Shown here in pieces: positions 22,018-32,335 of a stretch of DNA of 64,000 nucleotides. Below the pieces are notes generated by a model. It was not told the origin of the DNA. It saw only the letters and a list, made by a program, of their open reading frames with translations, and did not search any database. This DNA is from Diploptera punctata. Its lineage: Eukaryota > Arthropoda > Insecta > Blattodea > Blaberidae. The first letter of the stretch is position 1. Each line of letters opens with the position of its first letter. The position numbers were made by a program, and so were the translations under genes. The stretch lies in contig JASPKZ010003415.1 of assembly GCA_030220185.1 (NCBI GenBank), positions 574,501 to 638,500 of the forward strand. The letters are read 5' to 3'.

Positions 22018-22499
22018 TATTAAACACTGAAATTTACTTCACTTCACTTCAACAGATTAGGTAACACACAGTATCCAGTCGCTTGTTCATAGAAACTAAA
22101 TTGTATAATATTTTATTGTGAAAGTTTCGGATGACAATGTAGAAGTTTAAACGGTTTTAAAAACAAACATACACATATTCAAAACCAATAACACTAGCCA
22201 GGACATTGCATAGCATTGTTGAACGCGTGGGGTACTGTACTGCTCGGAATGACACAGAGATATCCAAAGTTTTGTAGATTTTGAATAAAGATAATATTAT
22301 TTGATACTTAGAATTTAAAATTTAAATGTAATGTAATGAAGGTAAAATTATTCCAAGAGCCTTAATAAATATCTTCAAGAGCCGCTTGCGGCCCGCGGGC
22401 CGCGTAATGAGAACCTCTGCGTTAAACAATATAAGTCGCGTAAAATAGTACCGTCGCTCCACCAATCACAGATGCCTGCGGAAGGATACCGAATACGGT

Positions 22500-22889
22500 A
22501 TGGAAACTTTATCAGAAGATATAATGAACATTTTAAAAATATTATTAGTAACGAAGAACAATCAATATTTGTCAAACGCATACTATAAACGGGTCATCAG
22601 TTCCACAAAATCGAAAATACCATGTCAATATTACACAAATAAAATAACAATTAGCATCTCGGAGGACAGAAATTTTGAAAGTGGCTGAGAGCATAAACAT
22701 GCTGAACGAAAACACAACCACAGATCTGAACCCATTGTACAATCTGTACACCGACTTCAGTACCAATTAGAATGCAGAAGATGAAATTTGATTTTGAAAG
22801 GGCTTCGCAGTTTTAATCACTTGAAGTTTTTTAAACAAAAATGTATTTAGTTGAGGACGACTGCTATATCAGGTACCTATTTTAATATT
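22500..22889 (-). repeat. Family K half-copy, inverted
   Basis: Reverse-complement match to 14.39-14.74 kb, sharing AACATGCTGAACG, AATGCAGAAGATGAAA, TTTGAAAGGGCTTC and GAGGACGACTGCTATATCAG. No coding assigned. Confidence 0.55.
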
Positions 22890-22924
22890 TTAACATATAT
22901 TGCATAACCTTAACGGTGTTTTAC

Positions 22925-23350
22925 AGTGAGTTTTAGAAATATTGATTTTATTGGATATTTCTATATTTCTTCGTCCTAGTGCTTTGTAACGAAGAATCTG
23001 TTTCGAAAATCTATTATTATACATTATATTGATGTAGTCCATCCATCCATTTCTGTATTGTGCAATTCTATCTAATAGTTTGAATGTATTTAGTTCCCTT
23101 CGTATATGTTTCATTTCGTTTTCGATCTGTTATTGTATAGCCAGTCACACTCCATAGAAATCTCATTTTTGACTATTCTGTTCTTCGTTCCTGGTTTTTA
23201 GTTAAGACCCAGTATTCCGATCCATATTGGAACAATGTTGGAACCGCTATTGTTTTTTTTTCCTTTCTAGTCCATTTGAGACTTCGTTTTGTTGGTGCCA
23301 CACATATAATTAAATTTATTTATTTTGTTTACAATGTCTTCACTGAAAAA
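22925..23350 (-). mobile_element. LINE C-terminal fragment
   Basis: The minus frame reads MKHIRRELNTFKLLDRIAQY then RNGWMDYINIMYNNRFSKQI and YKALGRRNI, the RxWxxHINRM..R..K..L.Y.P.GRR layout of RTE-type LINE tails, preceded by a frameshifted INKFNYMCGT block. It is closer to the 60.2-60.7 kb copy than to families A and B. Confidence 0.65.
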
Positions 23351-23384
23351 TGTTTTGTTTGTTTATTTCCAAAGAGAGACAAAC

Positions 23385-23520
23385 AGGCAGGTTAATGTAG
23401 AAGACTACTTAACAGTGAGATACATGATCGTTATGGGAAACCACATATAACAACACTTAAGTCACGTAGACTGCGATGGGTAGGTCATGTGGCACGAATG
23501 GGGAATGAAAGGAGAGCATT
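23385..23520 (+). mobile_element. RTE LINE family A fragment
   Basis: Degenerate plus-strand match to the GHVARM region: AAGTCACGTAGACTGCGATG, GGTCATGTGGCACGAATGGG, GAATGAAAGG. Confidence 0.6.
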
Positions 23521-23544
23521 TTATTCTGTGAATTCCATTCTATT

Positions 23545-24050
23545 CATATTCCTCCTGATTCATCCATTGTTTCTGTGGTTTTCTTTTTCTTCTCCTGCCT
23601 TCAGCATTCTATTCCAAAACTCATTTTCTGAATTCTGTCTTCTCCTGTTCTTTTAACGTGCCCAAGCCATCTCAACTTTCGTTCTTCAGTTACTTCAAGA
23701 ATATTCTTACCCATTTTAATTTTCTCTCTAATTCTTTCGTTTCTAATTTCATCCATTCTTGATTTTATTATCGCTATACGCCAAATGCCCATTTCTACAG
23801 CCAATAATTTTACTTACATGTGGTCTGTCTATTGTCCAAGTTTCAGCCCCATGTATCATCACACTTTGTAATGGTCTATTACAATTTTTTGTGTTATTTA
23901 CAATTTCCTTACTCTAAAGAACTGTCAGCTTACCAATTATTTTTCTACTTATACTATTTTTTTTTCCGATTTGGACTGAGCTTCTTCCGTTGACTTCTAA
24001 AATGGATCCCAAATATTTAAATGTATTGAATTAGTTAATGTATTATTGTT
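23545..24050 (-). mobile_element. LINE fragment, distinct tail family
   Basis: The minus frame reads MDEIRNERIREKIKMGKNIL then EERKLRWLGHVKRTGEDRIQ, preceded near 23.83-24.05 kb by decayed LINE sequence. The LRWLGHVKR motif marks a LINE C-terminal tail. It is not close to families A or B. Confidence 0.65.
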
Positions 24051-24217
24051 CAATCTCCTGCTTTTTCATGTCCCCGCGTTCATTTGTTATCCTCTAATCG
24101 TAACGTCTTGTACCAGACCTCAGGTCAATTAATGATTAAAGATACCGAATAATATAGTACCTCATTTTTCTTCTTCTATCATTGTCTTACTTTCCAGTCA
24201 TTTTATTTCACCAATTA

Positions 24218-24348
24218 AACTAACCTCACTGGAATCATTTAATCCAAAGGTTCATGGCCAGAAGGACATTAGCTTGCCAAACATCCCTATCCTGAGATAT
24301 TTCCCAATCATACCCTCTATAATCCACTTCCCTCAATAATTCTTACTT
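24218..24348 (-). mobile_element. RTE LINE family A 3' end fragment
   Basis: AGGTTCATGGCCAGAAGGAC, CATCCCTATCCTGAG and AATCCACTTCCCTCAA match the 3' end of the family A reference copy at 15.44-15.55 kb. Confidence 0.7.
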
Positions 24349-24534
24349 TTCTGAATATATTAATTTCAATATTACATTTGTAATACTTTTATATGACTCT
24401 GAATAAATTACAATTATAACGTCTTCTTCGTAGACGCAACCCTGTGAATAAAGGTTCACTAATAGGTACACGGGGATTTCGAACAGAGGAAGGTTTGTGT
24501 CTCTTCTTGTATTACCTAACTGGCATGAAGATAT

Positions 24535-24592
24535 AGTGCACTAGGGCGTAAAGCTGCAGATCTTGGATTCAAATCCCAATTCAGGCAGACAT
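24535..24592 (+). repeat. Weak tRNA-like head
   Basis: TAGTGCACTAGGGCGTAAAG followed by CTTGGATTCAAATCCCAATT resembles A and B boxes of a SINE head at the right spacing; no body or partner copy was recognised. Confidence 0.3.
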
Positions 24593-24749
24593 TTCTCTCT
24601 TTAGTTCTTCTGAGGTGTCTCTTACACTAGAATTTATTGCTTCAATTGTATCTTTCCATATTTTCTTCGGGCGTCTAATTTCTTTTTCTAGTTGGAAATT
24701 TAATCCATAGCTATTTTAATTATCCTGTCATTTGACATTCCATCTCTTT

Positions 24750-24955
24750 AGGTTGTGTTATTGAAATATTCTTCTGGACAATGACAGTAGGTTGTTAAAT
24801 AATGGAACTAATATAAAGGTAGTGAGATAATAGCATTAACCATGATTTGAGGGAGGTAAATTATACAGGAAATGAAAACGTTAGTTCTGGATACGGATAT
24901 TTGTGCGCTGCCATAAACCTGCGGCTTCGATAATGCCAGTGAGTTAGATCTTATT
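24750..24955 (+). mobile_element. RTE LINE family A 3' end fragment
   Basis: Degenerate plus-strand 3' end: TTGAGGGAGGTAAATTATAC, GCGGCTTCGATAATGCCAGT and GAGTTAG, matching the reverse complement of 15.43-15.55 kb. Confidence 0.6.
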
Positions 24956-24965
24956 ATCAACCTTA

Positions 24966-24971
24966 TTATTA

Positions 24972-25019
<48 letters not shown>
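24966..25019. repeat. (ATT)n microsatellite
   Basis: Pure ATT trinucleotides between two LINE tails of unrelated families. Confidence 0.9.
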
Positions 25020-25020
<1 letters not shown>

Positions 25021-25345
25021 GCTGAAGAATCTAGAATGGATAGAATACAAAATAAAGAAATAAGGAAAATTATGGGTGTACAAGAGGAGCCGGAAATCAT
25101 AGACATTATAGAAAAGAAAAGATTACAGTGGTATGGCCATGTCAAAAGACTGCCATAGCAAAGATTTCCTAAACTTATTATGGAATGGAACCCAATGGAA
25201 AGGAGGAAGAAAGGAAGACCAAAGAAAGCTGGATAGAAGGTGTGCAAGCGGATATGATTATCAGAGGATTGGAGGAAGAACAATGGATGGATAGAGAGGA
25301 ATGACGTTTGGTTTCTGGAAGACGGCGGCAGCTGTCATGATACCG
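25020..25345 (+). mobile_element. LINE C-terminal tail fragment
   Basis: The plus frame reads AEESRMDRIQNKEIRKIMGV then IIEKKRLQWYGHVKRL, a stop, and RFPKLIMEWNPMERRKKGRP, then EEQWMDREEWR after a frameshift. Same broad tail type as the nested LINE at 3059-3430. Confidence 0.75.
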
Positions 25346-25945
25346 GATGGTGGTGATGAAATACAAATATAAATTCGTTCACGATTAAAACTTATTTAGC
25401 GCAATTTTCTTCCAAGAAACTAAGTGCATTATTCACTTTTTTACCCCTTCCTGTTCCAATATTTTGTAACGATAAATAAATCGGCTACAATAGATTTTTA
25501 CCTCTAAGTAACGAGGCAGGACGTTTATCGGATAATGTGACAAAACCAGAAGTTTTTCTCAACTTTCACCCTCTTCCTTTTCTCCCTTAAAATCTTGCTG
25601 TCAGATCTCCTTCTAATATAGCTTTCCTTCTGTACTTTACTTGCTTTCAATAATTTTTCCTGGGTCTAACTCTATCTCCCAAGAGGGATATATCTTACTG
25701 GCGAACGCTACTAGGAAATCTATAGGTTTATGATGTAATGAGTCATGTTTACTTTTTATGTATTTTATTTTTTAATGATTAGTCAAATATTTCAGTAACT
25801 GTGTGTTTAATTAGATATAAGATTGTTAGATGTGAAATATCATAGCTATTTCAAGGAAAACTTGTTTCGATTCCGCATAAAACTATATTATCCACTATAA
25901 TAATAACATATATAACTTTAATGCCCCAGGTTACCATTTCGATAT
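25346..25945. other. No feature recognised
   Basis: AT-rich and unshared. Confidence 0.35.
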
Positions 25946-25949
25946 ATCT

Positions 25950-26280
25950 GGTGTTCTCTCCTGGCATAGGCGTAAATGTAACACATTTCTGAGGCTGGGA
26001 CACGTGGAAGGCGCCGATTATATGATGGGTGCTGATGAGAGTGATGCGCGAGGAGAGTTCTTAATCCTAAACCTGATATAAGGCAAATTTGAAAGATTAT
26101 GATTATGATGGCCATATGATGTTCGAGGACAGTTTGGGCCTTAATGTTTCCTGACACATGTCTCACAGGCGAGGAAAACTTCAAAAAACCTCTCCCAGAA
26201 AACTTATCCCGACCGAGACTCGAATTCGGTCCCGCTGCTTGACAAGACAGCACGCTACCTCGAGACCACAGCGGTGGATG
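25950..26280 (-). repeat. Composite SINE: SINE-A head with SINE-D tail
   Basis: The minus strand from 26280 has the SINE-A head (CCACCGCTGTGGTCTCGAGG, GTGCTGTCTTGTCAAGCAGC) and body down to about 26100. It then switches to the SINE-D 3' part (GATTAAGAACTCTCCTCGCG, ACCCATCATATAATCGGCGC, TATGCCAGGAGAG). A second copy of the same arrangement lies at 62.83-63.07 kb, so this is a family rather than a chance junction. Confidence 0.65.
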
Positions 26281-26309
26281 TAATAAATTATTATAACTTT
26301 ACTAATATT

Positions 26310-26470
26310 ATTAGTTTCTCTCGTTGGTATAGTGGTTTAGTCCTTTGTCGCGGGTTAAAAACAAGCTGCTTCGATAGATTTTTGTATTGCAAAATCCAAG
26401 GGACTGGTCTTCCGGGTGGAATTTTCAGCCGTGAGTCTCAAGATTTTCGGGCTCCTAAAAGAACCTAGCG
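26310..26470 (+). repeat. SINE-E copy
   Basis: Head CTCGTTGGTATAGTGGTTTA at 26320, then CCAAGGGACTGGTCTTCCGG, GTCTCAAGATTTTCGGGCTC and CTAAAAGAACC, in the same order as the other SINE-E copies. Confidence 0.65.
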
Positions 26471-26577
26471 CTACATACAGAGAACATAAAAAAATTAAAT
26501 ATAATTCATAATTAAAATAAATTAAATAAGTTGAGTCTCTGAGCAAACTTTAACAGTATTTACCATATAAGTAATTA

Positions 26578-26612
26578 CTTTAGTTTCGATAGTGCCAGTA
26601 AGTTAGTTATTT
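26578..26612 (+). mobile_element. RTE LINE family A terminal remnant
   Basis: GTTTCGATAGTGCCAGTAAG then TTAGTTA is the last 30 bp and tail of family A in the plus orientation. Confidence 0.55.
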
Positions 26613-27410
26613 ATAAAAATAATAGTCCTATATGCGTCTTGGTAACTCCATCTGGGGTTTCTGGAAGACAAATCAGTCCCTGGGCAGCTTTACTCAGAAT
26701 TTCGCCCTTTTAATTCAGCAAAAAAAATTAATTTAATTCCTTGCCTATACTCATTTAAACATTTTGCAGCATTTTGAAGAAGTAATTATCTTCATGCCTG
26801 ATGTTGTAGTAACATTTTGAAGAAAGATTTGTGTCCCAAGAAGAATTACTGGTTCAGGTTGTGTTTAATTTTCGGTAGAGCCGGATTCTCTTCTTAGGGT
26901 CGGAAGTTGGTGCACTGGATAGGAAAACACTTCAAAATCACTAAAAAAATGCTTCTACAAGAAGAAATAATTGCAAATTTATTCAGTTTTTAAGTTCCCA
27001 GCAGATTAAGTAAATGCAGGTGTTATTATTCTTCACCGTCAACTAAAATACGTTCTATCCTTTTCTTAAATCAATTATTCTTCTTGTATTAAATATTACA
27101 TTTTATCTTGAGAGCTCTTATTGCTTCTATCTTTGTTGAAAGTTGTATGCAGAATGGCTAGTGTAATTCTTTTATTATTTTAAGACCAATATTACTTCAC
27201 ATTATGTTATTTTTAAATTCCATTGGTTAATAGTTATTTAAATATAAGGTTTAATTTGATTTGTTAAATAAGAAATTGAATTGTTTTAAAATCCAATCAG
27301 GGTTTAGTTTACTTTCATTTAAGAATATGTAGTTATGCAGGTGTTCTTATTACAGTTATAACAGAAGGATTTATAATTTTGTCTACAATGACTTAAAACA
27401 ATTTTAAAAA
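26613..27410. other. No feature recognised
   Basis: AT-rich; no repeat partner, open frame or RNA signal. Confidence 0.35.
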
Positions 27411-27719
27411 CATTATTCCGTAGCGTAGTGGTTACGGCACTGAGCTACAAACCGGAGGGTCGAGGGTTCAAGCCCCCGTTGGGGTCAGGATTTTTAAACT
27501 GACCCAAACCCACTGGCGGCACTATGGCCCTGGGGTCGACTCAGCCTCTAACGGAAATGAGTACCAGACGCTTGTTCTGGGGGTAAAGGCGGCCGTCACG
27601 CAGGGCTGACAACCCGGCTGACATAAAGTGCCGATTGTCTAGTAAAAGTGGGAGCCTTAACCTCCTACTACCCCAAGGGCCTCCGGGTCTGTTGTGGGAT
27701 CACTTTACTTTACTTTACT
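27411..27719 (+). repeat. SINE-B
   Basis: tRNA-like head with A box GTAGCGTAGTGGTTACGGCA and B box GGGTTCAAGCCCC, then a GC-richer body (GGGGTCGACTCAGCCTCTAA, AAAGGCGGCCGTCACGCAGG) ending in a (CTTTA)n tail at 27700-27719. This is the only copy in the window; the head is well preserved. Confidence 0.8.
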
Positions 27720-28090
27720 AATTTAGAAAACCTGTTATGTAGTACAATTTCTTTAATTGTTACTGAGACATTTTTATTCAACAATAACCAACAATGAATT
27801 ATTTAGATGCTTTTATTTATTTAGTTATATTTAAATATTGAAAGAATTTTAAAATACAAAATGATTAACTTTCACATTTATTATAATATTAAAATTCAGC
27901 TTTAATTTCATGTGCCCTTTGATGGTAAAACAGGAGAATTCAACCGGTATCCTTGTATATCACAGACCTTTAAAATATGGGCATATCTCATATCTTCCTT
28001 CGAACTAATATTAGCCGGACACGAGTACAGATATTTATATTACACTGAGCAACAAAAAAGAAACTTTTTTGTGTCTCAGAAAGGAAAATA

Positions 28091-29518
28091 CACTGCTCAA
28101 AACAATTAGATGAACGCTTGTAATAAATTGAATAAGTAATTGTTTTTTAAAGCTGTGATGCTGAAAGTTGGACAATATGTAAATTGAATTATTAATTTTA
28201 TCACTGGATACAAATTTTAAAGATCCATGGCCTAAATACAGAGAAATTACCTCAAATAACAAATATAGAGAATTTTTTTTATTTTGGAAGGCACTGGCCA
28301 CTTCTAATTGGTAAGCTTCCTGATGTTGCTATAGTGACGAATGTTGATTATTGCCTTGTTTATTGAAGTCTCTGACAAAATGAGGCATTTAAATGAGTTT
28401 GAAGTGTATCATGCTCTACATCTTTTACGACAAGGTCAATCTCTGCGACAAGTGGCTAGAGAGCTTGGGATTTCTCCTTCCGTGGTGTCCAGGTTACGCA
28501 ACAGGCACAGAGAGACAGGTCAGTATTGTAGAAGACGTGGCCAGGGCCGTAAATTTAAAACAAGCCCCCAGGATGACAGATACGTTGTTCTTTCTGCTCA
28601 TCGACAGCAGTACGAAAACTGCAAAAGACCTGCAGAATGACCTTCATATGGCTTCCGAATCCGGGTTTCAGACCAAACCATAAGGAACAGATTAAGGAAA
28701 GAGAATATTCGTCCAAAAAGGCCCGTTAAAAAACCACGCTTAACAAATGGGCATAAGGCAGCAAGACGTACGTATGCTGAAAACCATGGTGATTGGAACC
28801 TGAACCAGTGGGAGTCTGTGCTCTTCTCGGACGAATCCAGGTATCGTCTTACATGTTGTGATGGTCGATTGAGAGTGTGGGGACGGCCAGGAGAAAGATT
28901 TTCTGCAGAGGCTGTACAGGAAATTGATAGATTCGGAGAAGGTTCCATAATGGTGTGGGCCGGAGTTATGTACAACAATCGTACGGACCTTGTACTTGTT
29001 CCCCAGCGACTGAATGCTGTCCGGTATATCGAGCACGTTCTGGAAGAGCATGTAGTACCTGCTGCCATTGGAGTAGGCCCTGGATTTCTGTTTATGCAGG
29101 ATAATGCCAGGGCACATTCTGCGGCTGTCACCAGGGATTTCCTGAGGAGGAATGAAATTGAGGTAATGGAGTGGCCAGCGGTCAGCCCAGACCTCAACCC
29201 TATTGAACACTTGTGGGATCTTCTAGACAGGAAGGTCAGGAACCGACATCAAGCTCCACAAACTCTGCAGCAACTTGGAGATGCTCTGAAGGAGGAATGG
29301 GAGAATATCCCGCAAGAGGAAATCCAGAATCTTATTGGGAGCATGCCACGAAGGTGCCAAACTGTCATCGAATGTCGTGGAGGCCATACACGATACTAAC
29401 TCTATATAACGAGTGTTTAACTTTGAAAAATAAGCACAAGATTCAATTGCTTACATAGCGGAATTATTTGAAAAGTTAATTGTCAACGTTATTCATTTGT
29501 TTTTACTGACATGAGCAA

Positions 29519-29549
<31 letters not shown>

Positions 29550-29648
29550 CCACAAATAATGCACTTTATTAATTTCATGTTTGTACCTTTATCCAATGAA
29601 AAAATATTTGCATATTTCATAGTGTCCCTCTAATTGTTTTGAGCAGTG
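28091..29648 (+). mobile_element. Tc1-type transposon, nearly intact
   Basis: Perfect 20-bp inverted repeats, CACTGCTCAAAACAATTAGA at 28091-28110 and its complement at 29629-29648, flanked by TA at 28089-28090 and 29649-29650. The size, 1558 bp, is normal for Tc1. It sits inside the CMC-like copy, and the homologous copy at 62.6 kb shows the uninterrupted target (AAAAATATGTGATTCTG), an empty site proving the TA duplication. An (AAAT)n stretch lies at 29517-29548. Confidence 0.95.
28380..29399 (+). pseudogene. Tc1 transposase with two compensating frameshifts
   Basis: Cut-and-paste transposase. The start ATG at 28380 opens MRHLNEFEVYHALHLLRQGQ, followed by an HTH (LRQVARELGISPSVVSRL) and an RxxGQGRK basic linker. 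The frame slips near 28.6 kb (DLQNDLHMAS reads in +1) and returns by 28.67 kb (SDQTIRNRLRKENIRPKRPV). Then comes the DDE core: FSDESRYRL (first D), FMQDNARAHSA (second D), SPDLNPIEHLWD (E) with 34 residues between the second D and the E, i.e. DD34E. The stop is at 29397-29399, giving about 340 residues, the family norm. Only the two small slips prevent a full-length product, so this is a recent copy. Confidence 0.88.
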
Positions 29649-30539
29649 TATGTGATTCTGATAGTATTGTTTTTCCGTAATTCAAATATGATATCCGTTT
29701 TTCTCCATCCCACAAGGTTTCTGAGAGATAGGAATTATAATTTCAAACACTTTAATATTTCCTACATTCGTAACTTCACAATATTCGCACATTCGGACTC
29801 ACCTAGAAAGTAAGAAAATACTATTTTCTGTTATATTTCGCCTGTGGGGGATCCCTCTTGATGGTTTAACAATAATCGGTCAGCATATTAGGATTCCTTT
29901 TGCATTGATATCTCTTTTCCATAACTGAAATCTCCTGAGTTAGCTCATTTGATTTTATTTTACAATGGACAAATGGACTAAAAAACGTTTATTAAAAAAT
30001 AAATATTTAAATCCATTAATTGGAATTGAAATAAGAAACAAATTGTGGGTTATGGAGAAATTCCGAATACATATTTGAAAACACGATAAAAACTGCATTA
30101 AGTACAACTATTGGTATTCATGAGACAAAAATCATGTTGACCAGTGTTATTAGTATTACTAAAATGTATCCGATATAAATTTGGATGGAATAAAAGAAAA
30201 ATACGGATCTACAGGAGAAAATACGAATTACTAGAAATATATACAGGGTGTATCAAAAAGGATGGCGCAAACTTATATGGTTGAAAGTACACTATAATAG
30301 AAGCAACAATGTCCCAATAAACATGGGTCCGCAAACGAGCCGTTTGCGAGATAATTACGAATGTATGGTTATGGTACTTGAAGCCGTCCTATGTTCTTTG
30401 TTTACAAAACTGAACATTTCCGAGAGGTGGAGTTGTAATCAAACCATACACGCAGAACGTACAGGACGGATACAGTACACAGTCTCAAAAGGTATCAGTC
30501 TGGTCTGAGGAGTGTCACTTGTGCTGTGTTGTAGTTACA

Positions 30540-32335
30540 ATGGAACCTTACAGTAACGAAGAGTATGCGGATATGCATCTCATGTACGGTAGGGCTAATG
30601 GCTGCACGCTTGTACCAAGAAACATATCCTGATCGAAGACACCCCGAAAGTCGTACATTTACAAGGGTCCATCAGCGCCTGAGAGAAAATGGGGGTTTTG
30701 CACATAGCAGAGCAGTAGGTAGGCCTGCTCGCATTACGCCTGAGGTTGAGGATATGGTGTTGGAAGCAGTACAGCTCTCTCCAGGAACCTCGACGAGAAG
30801 AATTGCCACACAAGTGCCTGTACTAAGTCACAATAGTGTATGGAGAATTTTACAGCGCAATTTACTGTACCTTTACCACCTCCAACGAGTTCAATTTCTC
30901 AATGATGCGGACTTTGTTCCTAGAGTGATGTTTTGTCAGTGGATGCAACAACAGATTTTAGTCAACCCTCGTTTCGCATGTAACATTTTATTTACAGACG
31001 AAGCAGGATTCACACGCGATGGTGTTTTCAATTATCATAAGTAATGCCACGAGTGATTTCCAAATTATCGATAAATTCACGACTCACGAAGCGAGGAGTG
31101 AATTTATCTAGAGATTTGGAAATCAAGAGTGGCATTTGTTAGGACTATTTAACGAATAAAATTAAGCAGCTTACTCACAAATCATTATTTAACTATAGTT
31201 ACTTTAAAATATTTATATATTTAATGTAAACGGCGATGTTTGAAAACAAATGAGAAACGATTGGTACGCTTCATTTGCTTCTTTTGTTCGTCACTGCAAC
31301 CAGATCATATTATTTATTGCCAAAGGAACGCAATACTGTAAGAATGCGCTCTAGTGAAGAAAAAATGAAACACATCAAACTGTATATTAATTCATTTCTG
31401 ATGTCCTATGATGTAATTATGACAATTATATTTTTCTGGGAAAAAAGTACATTTAAGAAAGTGCAAACAGTGGTTTCTTTTTTTTTGTGGTATAATCAAT
31501 TGCTGCAAATGTTTTTATATTAACTCCCGCATGCGGTATGTTTTGACATTCATGTACTATATATACAATCTGGTAGCCTTATTTCTTAGTGAGTCGGTCA
31601 CTGCAAAATAATGCTATGTCTATTCAGAATGTTAAAAAGTAGGTGCTTTCTTTATTATGTTAAACTTTAGTTAGTAAATTCTAGGCGAAACACGACTGTG
31701 ATTGGTTGTAAATCAAAAATCATTGTAACGTGATTGGTCATTGACTCCCATTTGGGGCATGAGTTAAATAGTCATAATACACATTTTTGGTGTGAAATAA
31801 ACCCACATGCTGTTCATGAGTCATCACATCAGCACAGTTTCTCACTGAATATGTGGTTAGGGGTACTAGGTGATCATCTCATTGGGCTACACATTCTTCC
31901 ACGAAAACTTAATGGACGGAGGTACCTTAGGTTTCTGCGAAGTCATCTTCCAGGATTGCTTGAGGATGTTCGCCTTCAGTAACGTCGGAGTTTGTGGTAC
32001 ATGCATGATGGAGCTCCGGCACATTTTGCTGCTGCTGTGAGACGACATCTAACGCGCAGTTAGGCCAAAGATGGATAGGTCAAGCCGGATCTGTACCTTG
32101 GCCTCCAAGATCACTTGATCCAAATCCTTTGGATTTTTGAGTCTGGGGTCACCTCAAAAGGGAAGTGTATAGCACACCCGTTAACACGGTTGGAGAACTG
32201 GAGCAGAGAGTTGTTCATGCTTTTCAAGAATTCAGAAATGATCCAGGGGTTTTTGAAAGAATTCGACATTCACTGCAGAGACGAGCACAGTATTGCATCC
32301 AGATGCAAGGAAGACACTTCGAACACCTCCTTTAA
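30540..32335 (+). pseudogene. mariner-type transposase with N-terminal DUF4817-like HTH, broken
   Basis: The start ATG at 30540 gives MEPYSNEEYADMHLMYGRAN, the usual opening of the insect DUF4817 type. A frameshift at about 30.60 kb leads into ARLYQETYPDRRHPESRTFT, then GRPARITPEVEDMVLEAVQ and STRRIATQVPVLSHNSVWRI (second HTH). The catalytic region begins FTDEAGFTRDGVFNYH at 31.0 kb, is split by an insertion, and resumes NTHFWCEINPHAVHESSHQH at 31.77 kb. Then WYMHDGAPAHF (second D) and SLDPNPLDF (third D, followed by a stop at WGHL), ending GRHFEHLL at 32335. Stops at about 31.98 and 32.14 kb, with frame slips between. Non-functional. Confidence 0.85.
31041..31771. mobile_element. Element H, full copy, inside the mariner transposase
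   Basis: TCATAA precedes (31035-31040) and follows (31772-31777) the insert, and joining the flanks restores FNYH-NTHFW of the transposase. The insert starts GTAATGCCACGAGTGATTTC and ends GGGGCATGAGTTAAATAG. An internal hairpin (CCACGAGTGATTTCCAAATT against ATTTGGAAATCAAGAGTGG) lies in the first 110 bp. There is no coding capacity. Several more copies cluster at 51.8-54.1 kb. Family not recognised; a non-autonomous DNA element is likely. Confidence 0.75.

Larger units (their letters stand above)
19628..22419 (-). mobile_element. Complete hAT transposon (Charlie/ZBED-like) with exact 8-bp TSD
   Basis: CGTTAAAC occurs at 19620-19627 and again at 22420-22427, the 8-bp duplication diagnostic of hAT elements. 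The ends are inverted: CAGTGGTACTCACTA at 19628 versus CAGAGGTTCTCATTA reading inward from 22419, both in the CAGnGGTnCTCA style of Charlie-type hATs. The 5' terminal region (22378-22419) is GC-rich (GCGGCCCGCGGGCCGC). A decayed transposase frame fills 19954-22017. Internal secondary events are a (TTA)n tract at 19.80-19.91 kb and a 153-bp insertion at 20913-21065. Confidence 0.9.
28043..30146 (+). mobile_element. CMC-like element (CACTG ends), copy 1, split by Tc1
   Basis: Ends CACTGAGCAACAAAAAA at 28043 and TTGACCAGTG at 30146, flanked by TTA on both sides (28040-28042 and 30147-30149). CACTG termini with short duplications fit the CACTA/Mirage/Chapaev group; that placement is an inference. 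Without the Tc1 insert (28091-29648) the element is about 545 bp. Homologous copies lie at 35.58-36.10 kb and 62.09-62.63 kb. Confidence 0.6.

Noticed and set aside
24969..25283. Open frame ending in poly-Asn
   Set aside because: Antisense of a LINE tail plus the (ATT)n microsatellite.
28598..29210. Long minus-strand open frames opposite the Tc1 transposase
   Set aside because: Antisense shadow; the plus strand has the DDE motifs and HTH in order.
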